Below are positions 21,730 through 33,667 of a DNA stretch of 64,000 nucleotides, in pieces. The stretch covers positions 30,324,667 to 30,388,666 of the forward strand of contig CP154956.1 in the NCBI GenBank assembly GCA_039621445.1. Direction: 5' to 3'. This stretch comes from Euglena gracilis. Lineage: Eukaryota > Euglenida > Euglenophyceae > Euglenales. Under the pieces are notes generated by a model that was not told where the DNA came from, ran no database searches, and saw nothing but the letters and a program-made list of their open reading frames with translations. The position numbers and the translations under genes are program-made. Numbering within the stretch: position 1 is the stretch's first letter; the number at the start of each line of letters is the position of its first letter.

Positions 21730-22620
21730 TTCTTCGATGCATTCGGAATGTCTGAATACACGGTTCCGAGGAATCTCGGTAGCCCCAGGGATGGAACCCT
21801 GGCGGTTTCCGCGGTCATCGAGGGTGCAGCTAAGCATCTTAAGTCAGCCGAATCCTGTCGTGGATCACCCGCCACTTTCACCGTGTACTGGAAAATCCAG
21901 TATACACGTGCGATATCGACCCCCCGATACGCCGTCCGTTCGGTGTTTGCAAGATTGGGCGTAAGGAAGGAGATAAACCAATGCACCGGAACTTTTTTCG
22001 TTGTTTGCAAGAACGTGAACAAGCTCTCAGTCACATTATTGAGTGGCTTATTCAGCGCAAGTGGATTGTACCCTTGAAAAGCGAGTCGACATCCCAGGCA
22101 TTTGTGGTTTCTAAACACCCGGACCCCTCTCGTCAGAATAAATGGAGACTGGTGCTGGATTACCGGTACCTGAAGACTCAAACAAGGGATGATCCCTTCC
22201 CGCTCCCCCTGATTGATGATTTGATCACCAAACAATCGGAAACCCGATTGTGGTCGATTTTCGAACTGGAGGACGGTTTTTTGCCAAATGCACTTGCACC
22301 CTGACTCCCAACCATAACCAGGAATCGTGACATCCAAGGGTGTGCACCAATGGACGGTACTCCCCATGGGGGCCAGCCATGCTTCAACGCATGATGCAAT
22401 GGGTGTTACGCGACTTACCGTTTGCCATTGTGCAAATTGACGATGTGCTGGTGGGATCACCACTACCACCCGCAAAATCGAGAGATGATATCCTCGACAC
22501 ACACTTTCACCGTGTTTGCGCGGTAATAACCGCGTTTCAAAAAATGTGCTTTTCGCGAAGGGAGCGAAAATGCATTTGTTTCGCGTGCTTGTAAAATTTT
22601 GCGGACACATCCTAAGCAAT
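21730..22620 (+). pseudogene. Reverse transcriptase, frameshifted
   Basis: 21748-22077 and 21981-22304 give IIEWLIQRKWIVPLKSESTS, NKWRLVLDYRYLKTQTRDD, PFPLPLIDDLI and LWSIFELEDGF, matching the fingers and palm of gypsy RTs. After a frame change, 22340-22594 gives PWGPAMLQRMMQWVLRD and FAIVQIDDVLVGS, where the active site reads I-D-D preceded by Gln rather than the usual Y/F-x-D-D. At least two shifts and the altered motif mark it as inactive. Confidence 0.8.
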
Positions 22621-23340
22621 GGGCAACGGAAAGCTGCACTGAGCAAACTTGAGGCCTTTAAGAAGTGGACTCCCGAAGTAATACAAACGATTACTCACCT
22701 CAAAGGATTTTTAGCATTAGCCCAATGTTGTGCGATATACATGAGGGTCTTCGCCAGAACCGCGGTGCCCTTCACCAAACAGCTCAAAAACCGGGCTGTT
22801 GAAATCACAAAAGTCATCTGGGATGACCAAATGCTCGAAGCCCTTGAGAAAATCATGGATTTGCTTTTGGAGAATGTTGTCCTCGAAACTGCTGACCCGT
22901 ACAGGCCTTATGTGCTGGAGTCGACAGCAGCAATTACGCTGTTGGCGGACGTGTTAGCCAGCAAAACGCGGCAAATGAACTCCGACCTGTGGCTTTCTTC
23001 AGCACAACGTTACATGGCGATGACTGCAGAGGACAAGTCAAGTGGAGAATACGCGCAAAAGGAAACCTACGTAATCGTTCTTATACTCCAGAAATTTGGA
23101 AGCTGGGTAGCCAGCAGCCTTGTCCAGCTCCTTGTTAAGACCGATCATGAGAGTCTCCAACGAATATACACCGAGGATTAGAACAAGCCCATGTCATCGG
23201 TCGAAAGCGATGTTATGGCATGAGTTTCTGAGTCAGTTCAACCTTGTTGTCATTTATACACCTTACAACACGCAGAAAGTAGCGGATCCGCTCAGTCTGG
23301 CCCCTTGGAATTACCCTGGGAACCCGGTGTGGGGAGTCAC
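22560..23340 (+). pseudogene. RT connection and RNase H, degraded
   Basis: 22516-23181 continues with KFCGHILSNGQRKA and LKGFLALAQCCAIYMRVFAR, the connection region of gypsy RTs. An RNase H-like part follows: YVLESTAAITLLADVLAS (the usual first Asp is changed), QKETYVIVLILQKFGSW, then KTDHESLQRIYTED. A frameshift at about 23176 leads to a second frame with FNLVVIYTPYNTQKVADPLS, the usual end of RNase H before integrase. Confidence 0.75.
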
Positions 23341-23499
23341 GACGTTCCATGCAAGTCAGCAAGCTGACAAGTACGCAGTACGTCGAAACCACGCTGCGCA
23401 CAAGCTTTTGGTTGCATTTCCTGTTTCACAACTATTCCTGGTCGCACCAGCGCGAGGATGGCGAAGACGTGGAAGCACGTCCGGACCACGACTTATTAC

Positions 23500-24530
23500 A
23501 CTCACGGAGTACCCTTCCCCACTGTTCTTTCGTGAATGGGGTTATCGTCGTGATCCGGTGTATGACACTCTTGTCACCAGACTTTGTAAAGGCGAAGCGC
23601 TGTACAATTACACTCTTTCACGTTTACGGTTGGGTTTTCGCAATGAAGCGGGTTACAGATATTGTATCCCTCAGGACCTGGTTGATGGTGTGCTTTCATG
23701 CTACCACAACAATGGTCACCCTGGGGCCACCAAACCTCTTTGGCTGGTGGGCCGCAGGTACTGTACAACTCTGAGCGAAAAAGAGCTTCACTCAAGCTGT
23801 TTGCGGATAGCGCAACGGTGTCACATTTGTCAAGCGGTAAAACCCTGTAGAAGTACCCCCTGGTACGATGGACTTTTTTTGCCGTACCCCCTGACATTTT
23901 TAATCCCTCTGCATGATTTTTCTGTAATTAGAACCGTGAAAAGGAACAGACGACAAAATTCACGGTTACGTCTTTGTTGTTGTCCGCAAGCTGAGTTGGT
24001 ACGTTGTACCCATCCCATCCCAGAAGTCAGGGTTGACTGCCCAACGTTTGGCAACTATATCTTTGGAGAAATGTATTTGCTTAATGGGTTTACCGAAATT
24101 AATGAGCGATCAAGACCATTTTGTTTCTTCAAGGTTTTTCACAATTTGTGCAGTTTTACTCGGAATTGAGCAACGTTTTTCCATTTTATAAAGACCCAAA
24201 GGCAATGGTAGAGCCGAGCCAGCTTTGAATTTCGTCGTGAACATGCTTCGCCTTTCACTGGCTGACTCGCGCAGCAACTGGAAATCAGTGATACCGTGGT
24301 CCTTGTTTTATATCAATTCCCTACCAGGGTTGGTATTGCCTCACACCCCCTATAAAGTAGTTTTCGGACGGGACCCTGTGACTAGAGGGGATTTCACTTC
24401 AAGGAGATCTGCCCGAACGAGTGTCAGTTGTGAGACCTGGTTCGCGGAAGTAGAAAATCTACGTTCTGAAGTCCAGAAGCGAGTTACTACTATTCATGCA
24501 ACAAAACGGAAATCGTTTTTGTAGAATTTC
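23500..24530 (+). pseudogene. Integrase remnants
   Basis: Within 23120-24169, CYHNNGHPGATKPLWLVGRR followed by CLRIAQRCHICQAVKPC is an HHCC integrase zinc finger (about 23697-23850). The catalytic core between about 23870 and 24200 is badly eroded and I cannot place all three acidic residues. A later piece, 24225-24524 (SNWKSVIPWSLFYINSLPGL, then TPYKVVFGRDP), matches the core C-terminal part of gypsy integrases (FAYN-like and P-x-x-x-x-x-GR-x-P motifs). Confidence 0.7.
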
Positions 24531-24560
24531 AGGTCACCTGCGTATAGTCCCGGTGACCGC

Positions 24561-24986
24561 GTGTGGGTGCGAAAAAGCCGTACCCGCATGCAGTCTTCCG
24601 GGTTGGACCCCCTTTGGCTTGGCACCTGCGAAATCCTAGAAAGACCAGGTACCAGCGGGCGATACAAGGTTGCGTTGCGCAATGGCGTCGAGGACGTTCA
24701 TATGGACGGTCTCAAGCCATACCTGTCATCACCGGATGGGAAACCCATGCCGTGTCCGCATTTTCAAGCCCCGTTCCAGTTACCTGAGACGGACGACTTT
24801 GTAGTCGATAAAATCATCGAATACAAAATCGACAAGGGTGTCCAGCTTTGGAAAGTCCGCTGGAAAGGATATGGGCCCGAGGAGGACACTTGGGAGCCAG
24901 CAACCGGTTTTGTTTGGTACGTCCAGCAAGATTGGAAGCTGTGGAACCAGAAGCATTACATTGACGCTTCCATGCCAAGATTTTAA
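24561..24986 (+). pseudogene. Integrase C-terminus with chromodomain
   Basis: 142 codons ending in TAA. Residues 15-55 give the LWLGTCEILERPGTSGRYKV stretch that follows the GPF/Y region. Residues about 80-125 are a well-preserved chromodomain (FVVDKIIEYKIDKGVQLWKV, then RWKGYGPEEDTWEP; about 24798-24935). It is the best-preserved part of this element. The start codon is only the first ATG after a break; the real protein continues from the integrase. Confidence 0.85.
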
Positions 24987-25099
24987 GAACGCATGGTAAA
25001 CCCATGTTGTTATCTTTTCTTTTTATCATTGTTGCTTATCATTCTTTCTTTCCGCAGAATTTTTTTACCGAATAATAGTCACGCATGGAAGTTACCCTT

Positions 25100-26444
25100 A
25101 CTACCCAACAGCCAACAACCCAACCACTCCACCGTACCGACCCCGGGCGGTAATATGCTTCCCGGTGGAAGGGAGCCAGGCGGAGGACCGCCTTACCACC
25201 CAACCACTCACCCTAACCCCGGACCAATATGCCTGCCGATACGGTACGCAGCCACCTGTACGGACTGCGGCTCAGGGAAACCCTGAAGCCAGCAGCAGTA
25301 CCAGGTTGAGCTCGATGCCCGGGAAAGCGCGGTAATCCTAGGCATCAGGCTTTCATCGCCTCCCACCGTATGTGGGTGTGATGATCCACCGCACGGCCGA
25401 GACGATTAAAATGGTGGTGCGCATGAGCGCAAACCCGGCACCAGACCACCTCACACAAGCATTGTGGGATGACCACTGCGCCAAATTTTGACAATCGCGA
25501 ACAGCCCTCCAGACCTGTGGTGTATTTGCGCCCAGGCGACGATGACCGATCTGGTTTATTACACCGACTCGGACATGTCGTGATTTGCGACGGACCTTAC
25601 CATGCGTGACCTGGGCGTGGAAGTCCGCCGCAGGTAGCACGACAAGGACCTGTTGGCACTTACACGGCACATTTTCGTGCCCTCTCCCCCGGATTACACG
25701 AGGAAGGGACAGGGGAAGCATTTTTCTGGAGTGAACAGCCGCGCGTGAAAGTATTTTTCGATCCCCTGAGCGCATGACCCGGCGAGATTATCCCGTGCAG
25801 GAGCACGTATCTGATTGCACACTCAGCATTACCCATAGGACGCGGCACCGACGTCTGTTTATGCGGAAAGGCCAGTGGCACGAGATCAATATGTGTATCC
25901 ACCTCCACCCCACCCTATCATCCATGACTCTATGCCAAGACGCCCAGCGGAGGGAAACCCTCCCGTGATGTCTGACCTTGCCCACGAAGCGCTCGGCCGC
26001 GGGAAACCGTGGAAGCTCCTCGTACGGCGCCGATTACTCAGGTAAGGAATGAAGCCGTAAACCCGAGAACTGGCCGGCCGTTCGACTCAGAGGAGGAGCG
26101 TCAACAGTATGAATATGCTGTGACAATCCAGCGACACATCGCACGTCATCCACCATCCTTCAGGACAGGGATAGCCTGCCTTTTTTTTGGCGGAAAAGAC
26201 AAGGGAGGAGCGCCACCAGTATGATACTGCTGTGGCGGCTCTCACCGGAATCCCACGTCCACCACGATCAGGTCAACCAGTGCGACACAGGGATGTTGCT
26301 GCGGCGGCAGTGCCACCAGCAAGACCCACAAGCTCTACCGTTTGCAAGCGTGACTGCGGCCGGGAAAATCTGACGCCGCAGCCACAGCGCCGCTCGCCTA
26401 GGTCAGAAATTCCGCTCGCGGCGATGCACGCCGACGTTAAGTGA
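25100..26444 (+). pseudogene. Unrecognised decayed coding region, part 1
   Basis: A coherent frame through about 25480-26224 is interrupted by TGA codons near 25610 and 25768 and by other stops. It reads through DDDRSGLLHRLGHVVICDGP, a stretch with FFWSEQPRVKVFFDPLSA, and SEEERQQYEYAVTIQRHIAR (26009-26224). A second frame, 26187-26444, starts with a related box (REERHQYDTAVAAL), suggesting a short internal repeat. No known domain is recognised. It follows the chromodomain of the previous element within about 100 bp but shows no similarity to retroviral proteins. Confidence 0.4.
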
Positions 26445-26639
26445 GGAAACCTCACCAGCGCCAGATGTGACGGCAGAATAGGCACGTCGGGAAAGCCCGA
26501 CCACCCCCTGTTGCACCAGTTTACTCGAATCGTGGAGACGCTGAGCAGGAATTTGCTCGGACGCCCAGCACGGAGTCAATCACTTACCCGGTATACACTG
26601 CAGAAGATGCAGAATACTGGATTTCTGGGCGACATTCGA

Positions 26640-27393
26640 ATAGCTGTCTAACACAAAGGGTAAGAGCAAAGAGAAGGGAAAGGGTAAAGGTAAATGAAAA
26701 GGACAGAGGAAAGGTGGGAAAGCCCCACCTGGCACAGGCGGAAAGGCCGCCTGGCCAGCTGAACGCAAAGGCGGAAAATCAGCCGGACCCCCATCCGGAA
26801 AAGGCGCAAAATCCGCCGAAACTTCGAAAACGAAGTATTATGATGTAGCCCTGGTGTTCAACTACCTTGGGAAAATCTGGCTGGGAGTCGACGAAGATCT
26901 CCAGAGATATACACGTGCAGACAACGTGGTCCACCGACCACCGGATGCGGTTTCCGAGTTGGTACATAATCGTACGTACGATCATTGCAAAGGGTTTTTC
27001 TACAGCACCAAACTTCATGTTTTTGAGGGAAACCCTCATTCGGATGAAGTAGTCTTGGACCGGATTACCGGTTTCTGGGAGCTGTGGTTCTGGTTGTGAT
27101 ATCCTTGCCAGGTGTTCGGCATTCTTACTGACCGATACGGTCTGACGTTTACCGACTGTATCGGTACATGTCCGGATGACGAAAAGTTCGTAGCACAGTT
27201 GAAGGAAATCTTCACGCATATGTATTCAGTTGGACCGCTGGGTATCCAGTGTAAGTATTACACCCTGCGGGAGGAACTCCGGGCGCAGGCTGCGATAATG
27301 TTCATGTGCAATCTCCAAATACACTTGTACAGCATGTATGGCACGTTGTTCAAGGCGTTGGACGTGGACCTCGCGTACCCCCAAAGGGTGTAA
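26640..27393 (+). pseudogene. Unrecognised decayed coding region, part 2 (KGKG-rich start)
   Basis: One frame runs from about 26640 to 27393 with TGA at about 26694 and at 27097-27099. It begins with a lysine/glycine-rich tract (KGKSKEKGKGKGK), then a GGK-rich linker, then a soluble-looking domain (VALVFNYLGKIWLGVDEDLQ; GKIWLG motif; VFGILTDRYGLTFTDCIGTC; YYTLREELRAQAAIMFMCNL). The KGKG tract recalls the Gag tail of the methyltransferase chromovirus, so this could be a Gag-type protein of another element. I do not recognise the globular part. Confidence 0.45.
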
Positions 27394-27399
27394 CCTGGA

Positions 27400-28829
27400 A
27401 TGCCAGTTTTGCAAGGAAATACACCTTGTCGACTTTTGGGGTTTCGGAGAACGCGGAAAACCGCCTCCGACTGCCGAAAATGCCTGTAATAAGCCGACCA
27501 GGAGCTTTGTCCTGCATCAGTGTCGGAATCTCCAGATTGGAACCCAAAACAGAAATTTGCTTAAACAGCACTGGCAGAAAATATTTCTGCTGCAACAATG
27601 CTGGCACACGGCTTGGATTACCCACGTCCTGGAAGTTTACGTCCATTTTTTGGAATACATGACCAACGGTGTGGATATCCACAGGAAGTGGATACATTGG
27701 GGATACACCTAGGTAGACGCGAGACCCAATGACCCAGCCCGACGCAGGATGAACTGGCAGACGTACTGGCAGCAGCCGAGATCAGCCTCCGGGAGCACAT
27801 CGACACTCAGATCGGGAACGTCCTGTAATATCAGGATTTCGAACCTTTTTTTGTGCACACGACGTAAGCCAGCCTCATTATGCCCTGCCGTTGCCCGCCT
27901 TTCTGGAAAACACAGGCAAATACGGCATGCGGGAAGACCACCGGGCGCAATGGGAATACCTTTGCAGTACCGACGAGGGCGAGCCAGAGCGTTTACCCGG
28001 AAGCTGGGTAAGACCGTCATGGCCACCTTCTTCTGTCAGTGAAAGTATAATCTTTTACCGTCTGTTAGATGCACGGGAGTGCTACAGAAGCGAGAAGCGT
28101 TCTGCAGCACAGCTACACACAACCGAATCCCCTCCTGAAGCGGATGAGGAAGAGGAGACGGTTCCAATGGCCGAGGATGAATCTAAGCCAGCGGAACCTC
28201 CGGAACGGGAAACCTGTACCCCATCTGTCGTGATGCTGGACACTGTGGCGGAAACTGCCCAGCACCCAGAATCACCGACAGGTGAAAGGACACGAGTACC
28301 AACTTCACCTACTTCACCGAATACGGCAGGCGTACCGACTCCTCCGCAAGAAAACCCGCTAAGAGATACGGTACCCCAAACGCCTAAGGAATTACCCCCC
28401 AAGCTCCCTGTTTCCGGGGAAACTCCGCCGACAGAGGAACCAGCGGATGAGCCCAGTTCGGCTGAAGGGCCGGAGCGGCGGACATCGCTGGGAGGACACG
28501 TAGTTGGTGGTTTGCGTTCACTGATAGCAGTTGTCACTCCACGAGGCACAGCGACCAGTTCTTCCACAGCTGCGGCAGAAACTGCCCAGCCGGCGGAAGA
28601 AGCACCCGAAACTACAGCCATGGTGGAGGATGAACCTCCCCCAACGGCACCGCCAACGCCGGTGTCGGAAGCGGCACAGACGGAAGGCGAACGGACATCA
28701 GTGACAGTGAAGACAACCCCAGCTGCGCCAGTACGGGATGAGTCTGTTCGAGCACCGGCAACGCCACCTTGGGAAGGAGATGAACCCGCACCTCAGCTCA
28801 CAAACACAACCACTGCACAGAAGCGTTAA
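27400..28829 (+). pseudogene. Unrecognised decayed coding region, part 3 (acidic Pro/Glu/Thr-rich linker)
   Basis: 27338-27712 is aromatic and His-rich (KQHWQKIFLLQQCWHTAWIT, then VHFLEYMTNGVDIHRKWIHW), closing at TAG 27710; the same frame continues for about 25 codons, and a helical stretch in the next frame (DELADVLAAAEISLREHIDT) follows. 27891-28829 is an open frame of 312 codons. Its first 60 residues look globular and the rest is a long disordered linker rich in Pro, Glu, Thr and Ala. Such PEST-like linkers separate domains in polyproteins. No enzymatic motif is seen. Confidence 0.4.
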
Positions 28830-29373
28830 GGCAACACGAACAACTGCACCTGAAAAAAAGGTTGAGCGGACGTCCCTGCCCCCGCCAGAGGCTCAACCAG
28901 CAGGAAGCGCGCCGGCCACGCCTGCACGCACACCATCGCTCACGGCTACCCCTGGGAAACCCGCGGAAGCCGCGAAGGAGCGTGTATGGAGACCTTCAGC
29001 TAGGGAAACCCCTGCTGAAGGTCAACGACGCTCGGTATCAGGGAGAAGACACCCATCCCAGGCGTCACCACGTACGTGGGAGAGCAAGCGCGACGCCAAA
29101 AGGCGCCCCTCGGATGCTCCGGAAGCCGGGATCCCGAAGGCTCCGGCCAAATTAAAGCTAGGCTCCGCACCTTGCAAACCCACACCAAAAGCTGGTGACC
29201 AGCCCCCACCGAATGGTGGTGGTGGTTCTGAAAGCCAGGGTGCTGCATCCCCTTCTCGGGGAACAACCGCGGGAGAAGGATTCACGCACATCACGTCATG
29301 CAGCTATGGGAAAACCTCACAGCCAAAAAACTCAGTCAAAGGGGCATTGGAAATACCCCGCTTGAACGGCTGA
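28738..29373 (+). pseudogene. Unrecognised decayed coding region, part 4 (basic Pro-rich)
   Basis: 211 codons overlapping the end of the preceding frame by about 90 bases. The composition switches from acidic to basic, with Arg/Lys/Pro/Ser-rich low-complexity sequence (KRRPSDAPEAGIPKAPAKLK) and a Gly/Ser patch. It probably continues the same protein after a frame change near 28800. There is no domain. Confidence 0.35.
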
Positions 29374-29439
29374 GACATACACGGAAGGCGAAGTTGTGAT
29401 TGGCGGGAAAGTGATCACTCAGGATAATCCTGAGACCTT

Positions 29440-30580
29440 GTCCTGAAAGACAGGTACGTGAGGATTGACCACAAACTGAAGACAAATCAATGTCTCAATC
29501 GATGCATTAAGCCACTGCTCTGTCAAGGCCGAAAATGGTCCTTCGATCAGAACGTGACCTGGAATTATTACAACCTCCAGATCGCCACGCGTGTTGGCCC
29601 AACACTTCGGCGATGAATTCCTTGTCGACAAAACAGACGACCGGTTTTGGTGGCTCTGCACTGTGTGCAACAAGACATATAACAGTGCACATGACCTGGA
29701 CCCTGAGGATAGGAAATGGTTCCACAAGGACGTATACTACTAGCACAACTTCCACTACACACAGAAGGATGGTACGAATGTGCCTGTGCTATGTGTCAAT
29801 TGCCTTCGGGGAACCTTCTGGCAAACTGCGGAAGGCGCAGTTCGCACAATCGTGCCAAGCGGCCAGAAGCCATTGGAGGAATACTCCACCTTGCACAAAA
29901 AGCAAAGGAAGTTTTCAAGTACTCCAACCTCAGCTAGATGACTACCGCCACACGGGGATGGCCCATTGGTGGCAGATCGACAGCGGGGCGATACGCCTTG
30001 CTGCTGACGAGGAAGGGGTCAGATTACCTTAGCTCTGGGAGACAGCGGACAGGGAAAAGATACTTTTCCGACTGTTCACGACACATGACCTAAATGATCG
30101 CTGGTACCTGCCACAATGGCAACCTGAATACCACTGGTTGACCTGAAAAGACTGGGTCGGTCCCGCAATTCGACCCAATACAACCCGCGCAGAATGTGCG
30201 TAGCACACGACCATTGACCTCCTCCTGGGGAATGCCCCGCAGGTGTCAGCCGACAATCCAAGGATGAATTACTTCATCTGGCGGAATTACTTCATCGGCC
30301 AGCCACTCTGCCCTGAAAAAACTGGGAGAAGCTGCAGTGGTTTCTCGCGGAAAGAGCGAGTTTCACCAAGCACACAGTCCCCGACGAATGGGTTCGTGAC
30401 TGGATTCCACCGGACTTCGAATACGAATAACCAGAAACCTGGCTCCTGGACAGGCCACCACCACAGAAATTCCAAATGGTCGTGGTGAAAGACCCCCTAA
30501 ACTCCCGCCATGATTACTGGCGGTTGGAAAGGATACAATGCCGAAACGGCATGGCCAGGCCCCCTGCAAAGTAAGCGCCT
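29440..30580 (+). pseudogene. Unrecognised decayed coding region, part 5 (possible zinc-binding domain)
   Basis: The stretch DRYVRIDHKLKTNQCLNRCI (about 29452) runs to about 29600. After a frame change comes FWWLCTVCNKTYNSAHDLD (about 29645-29700), then KWFHKDVYY, TAG (29741-29743), HNFHYTQKDG and VLCVNCLRGTFWQ. The paired C-x2-C motifs with intervening His suggest a zinc-binding fold. Further on, a frame with TAG near 30031, TGA near 30144 and TAG near 30201 reads coherently (EKILFRLFTTHDLNDRWYLP; NPRMNYFIWRNYFIGQPL). The product is unknown. An IDSGA motif near 29970 superficially resembles a retropepsin but lacks supporting context. Confidence 0.4.
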
Positions 30581-31189
30581 TCATTGACCCTGGATACCCG
30601 TGGAATCGTGCACTACGGCAAACAGTTTTAAGCCCAATGGGAGCATAACTTCACAGGCCCTGGTGGCCAGAAGCTGACCAGCTGCAGCCTAATGAGGCAT
30701 TACTACATGGCCCAGACCCAGGAAGATCCCCCAAAGGGACACAAAGCGGCCCTTTAATTGTACAAGAGGGACAACGTATCCACAGTGGACCTTGTGGAGG
30801 AGTACATGGGACCCACAGTGGCCCCGCTGTCAAATCTTTTTGTTTGCCCATGGCAATGGAAGATCAACCCAAAGGGGGACACAGAAAGCCCCCCCTATGG
30901 TATGTCTACGAATAACAAGACCTGAGTGGATGACCAGAGAGAGTGTGAGAGGTGCATGTACACCCCCCCTGCAAATGTTCGACAACCTTCTGTAGACCCA
31001 GTAGTTGCCATAAGCAAACCACCCATCAGCAGGTAACATCGTTCATCCCAAAATGTCCACGGGATGGAGATGGCCATCAACCCAGCCCACAACCCCACAA
31101 AAACACGTCCTGTGAGGAATAACTTCGGCGGAGGAAAAGTGGGGAAACACCGCCCTGCAGCACGAGACTTCAAAGGAGCATAAAATGTT

Positions 31190-32020
31190 GGAAGAAAAAT
31201 GCCCCCCCCCCCCAAGCCACCTGCCAACTAATCAAAGATGGCATCCAACCGCCCTGGGACAAGAACCCAAAATTGTCCACCCACCCAAAATTCAGGGCAA
31301 ACCTAAAACTGACCCAAGCAGAAAAAATACTATTGGTTTACGAAAAATTTGGGTCATGGGTTCAGGATACAGGAATCCAACATCTAATTCCCTGGTTTCT
31401 AATATCAAAACCAGGGGAGGGGAGACAAAGTGGACGTTCATAAGGGACTGCAGGAATTAAACCAGCAGTTCCAAGTAAAACTTTTCAAGTTGGATCACAT
31501 CCAGCACATCATTCCAATTCTGGAAAAAGGCCGGTGGGCAGACAAAATAGACCTGAAGGATGCCTACTTTCACATACCAGTGAACCAGGCCCTAAGGACA
31601 GTTTTGAGGCATCAGGTAGGGGGCAAATTTGGGAGTTCCAAGCAGGCTGCGTTCGCCTGAACATAATGCCCCAAACTTTCGGGGGGTCATGAAAACTTTC
31701 GAAAAGTTGTGGGAAAAAGGGGCATCCGGGTATTTATTTACCTGGACGATTTTGGTGGTGGCCCCTACCAAAAACACCTCTGCAAAATCACCTGAACACA
31801 GTGGTCATGGGTTTTTTAAAATAAGCGTTCAAAATAAAAATGTAAAAAGGTCAACCCCGGAACCAATCAATTTGCAAACCACCTGGGGTTTCAACTAAAA
31901 TTCTCAGAAGGAAGGTTACAAGTACCCCCCCCCCCCCAAAGTCAGGACCATCAAAATGGAACTGGGCAAATTTGTAAAAAAGACTTCATGTCAAACAGGC
32001 AGCTGGCTGCCATTTTCGGA
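31190..32020 (+). pseudogene. DIRS-type reverse transcriptase, element A
   Basis: 31430-31660 gives FKLDHIQHIIPILEKGRWAD followed by KIDLKDAYFHIPV, the palm motif with the first catalytic Asp, as in DIRS/Ngaro RTs. The second active-site motif I-Y-L-D-D is readable in another frame at about 31727-31745. The upstream primer-grip equivalent and downstream thumb are eroded by stops. The same blocks occur intact in element C on the other strand. Confidence 0.75.
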
Positions 32021-32039
32021 CAAATCAGGTCCAACCTAA

Positions 32040-32880
32040 CGGCCCTGCCCTTACTCAGGGGTTTTACGGGTGCCCTAAACAATTTTCTGGCAAAAGAGTC
32101 CACCGCCCACTGGTATTCCAAACATCACATTTCAGCTGAAATAAAAACCCAACTAAAGAAAATAAGAACTCTACTGGACACAAGGGAAGGAACACCCTTT
32201 CCCCAAAATGCCACCAGGGAGTTGCACTCAGACAGCACCACCCACACCTGGGGGTGATTAGACATCCATACAGGAAACATCGTGCAGGTATTTTGGAGGA
32301 GAAAGTCCACATCAGGTAATTTATTATTATTCCCTAACACAGGGGGGAGACAAAAAAAACCATTTAAACGCAACGATCAGACCATTTTTCAGATGGTGAA
32401 CGGAGCTCACAATAAACGTGCAAGTAAGTCGGTGCCTTCAAAAGAATGTCTTGCAGACCTCATAAGCAGGTGGGAAATGGACAAAGGGGATTACTCCCTG
32501 GACCCCCTCCCCTGGACAATTTGTGGGACCTTTATGCAACCCACCCTTGGTCCAAAATTCAGAAATTTCTCCCCAGATTGAAAACGTTTCCACAGACAAA
32601 AGTTTTGATGGTAACCCGCCACTTGGCTTCAGCCACCTGGTGGCCTCAAATAATAAAATGAAAGAACCAGACACCCCTTGCCTGAAAGTAACCCCGTACA
32701 AGGGTATCTTCACCAATTGCGCAGGAGAAAAAAAATCCACCCCCCAGGTGGCCCCTTCTTTGCATGATCTGCTCAGGCAAGTTCTGGAAGGGAAACAAAT
32801 ACAAAATCAGACCATTGACGATCTCCTGGGAAGAAACCCCAGCATAAAGTGTTACATGGGTGATTCCGGATAACATTGGG
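32040..32880 (+). pseudogene. RNase H-like and recombinase N-terminal region, element A
   Basis: Segments correspond to element C 46.8-45.9 kb: an HSDSTTHTWG-like remnant at about 32225, DLISRWEMDKGDYSLDPLPW (about 32456), TKVLMVTRHLASATWWPQ-like words (about 32600), and DLLRQVLEGKQIQNQTIDDL-type sequence (about 32765). No complete catalytic set remains. Confidence 0.6.
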
Positions 32881-32929
32881 GTTCCCCTCCTCTACAGCTA
32901 CCACTAACCAAGTGATTGACGCTTTAGTA

Positions 32930-33645
32930 CAACTTTTTCATTTTTCAAGGGGACAGGCTCGTAATGCATACAGTGCTATGCTTTAAATCCCTGGCTTTGG
33001 CCTGGAGTTACATGGATGTTAGCCCCTTATAAAAGGCTCCGGAACCAAAAACTGGAGAGGTATGGTGTTTTTTGGGATTCCCTCCCAATCCTGCTGGGGC
33101 TGGCACATTCCCCCCTGCCCACTGATATTTGTCCATTACGTACAACTCATTTTTTTGCTGTAGAACCCTCTGCCTATACAGAAGTTCAGATTTGGCACAG
33201 GTCCAAACAACCACCAGTGTGTTGGGTGGGGCTCCCTACGTCAAAATCAAACGTAAAGGTCAAAGAATTCATAAATGGAAGAGCTTTGTGTCCATTCCTC
33301 AATGTCCCCAAACCAGTCCCTTTTTATTAATGATGTCTTATGTGGCAGCAACGGGTTTCATTGTGAAACCCAGGGGCCCCCTTCTATTTTGGTTAAACAC
33401 CCCCTATGAAGCCACCAGTTGCTTCCATTACAAAACATTTTTATCCCTATATGGGCTCACCCCCCAGGTGTGGGGACCCCACTGCACCGGATGGGCAGGA
33501 GTTTGTTTGCTGTAAAAATTAGATCTTTCTGCCCAAGAAGTTTGTGAAAGCGGTCAGTGGAAGGGGGTGGAAGCTTTTACAGCCCATTATCAACGACTTG
33601 GGGCCCAAGGAGTTTAGAGAATGCCCTGGGCCCCATAATTTCAGT
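32930..33645 (+). pseudogene. Tyrosine recombinase, element A, catalytic Arg lost
   Basis: Pieces match the recombinase of element C: QARNAYSAML-like (about 32955), a VHYVQL segment (about 33130), a PPQVWGPH segment (about 33460-33480) and EAFTAHYQRLG (about 33570-33600) with the presumed catalytic Tyr. The H-x-x-R motif that reads HSTRGAG elsewhere in this window is HCTGWAG here (about 33480), so the second catalytic Arg is gone. Frames are broken by several stops. It is inactive. Confidence 0.7.
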
Positions 33646-33667
33646 AAATAAACTGGCCTCACAATGA

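Larger units (their letters stand above)
20168..24986 (+). mobile_element. Second Ty3/gypsy chromovirus, decayed
   Basis: The + strand carries, in order, protease, linker, RT, RNase H, integrase zinc finger, integrase core remnants and a chromodomain, with frames changing repeatedly. Its base composition and protein sequence differ clearly from the GC-rich methyltransferase chromovirus. Its post-protease linker (20560-20960) matches 4070-4500, so it belongs to the same family as the Gag at 0.6-3.8 kb but is a different copy. No methyltransferase domain is seen in it. Confidence 0.8.

Noticed and set aside
29960-29985. IDSGA motif as a copia-type protease active site
   Set aside because: No flap, no closing ILG-like strand and no RT or integrase follows; the surrounding sequence is unlike retropepsins.
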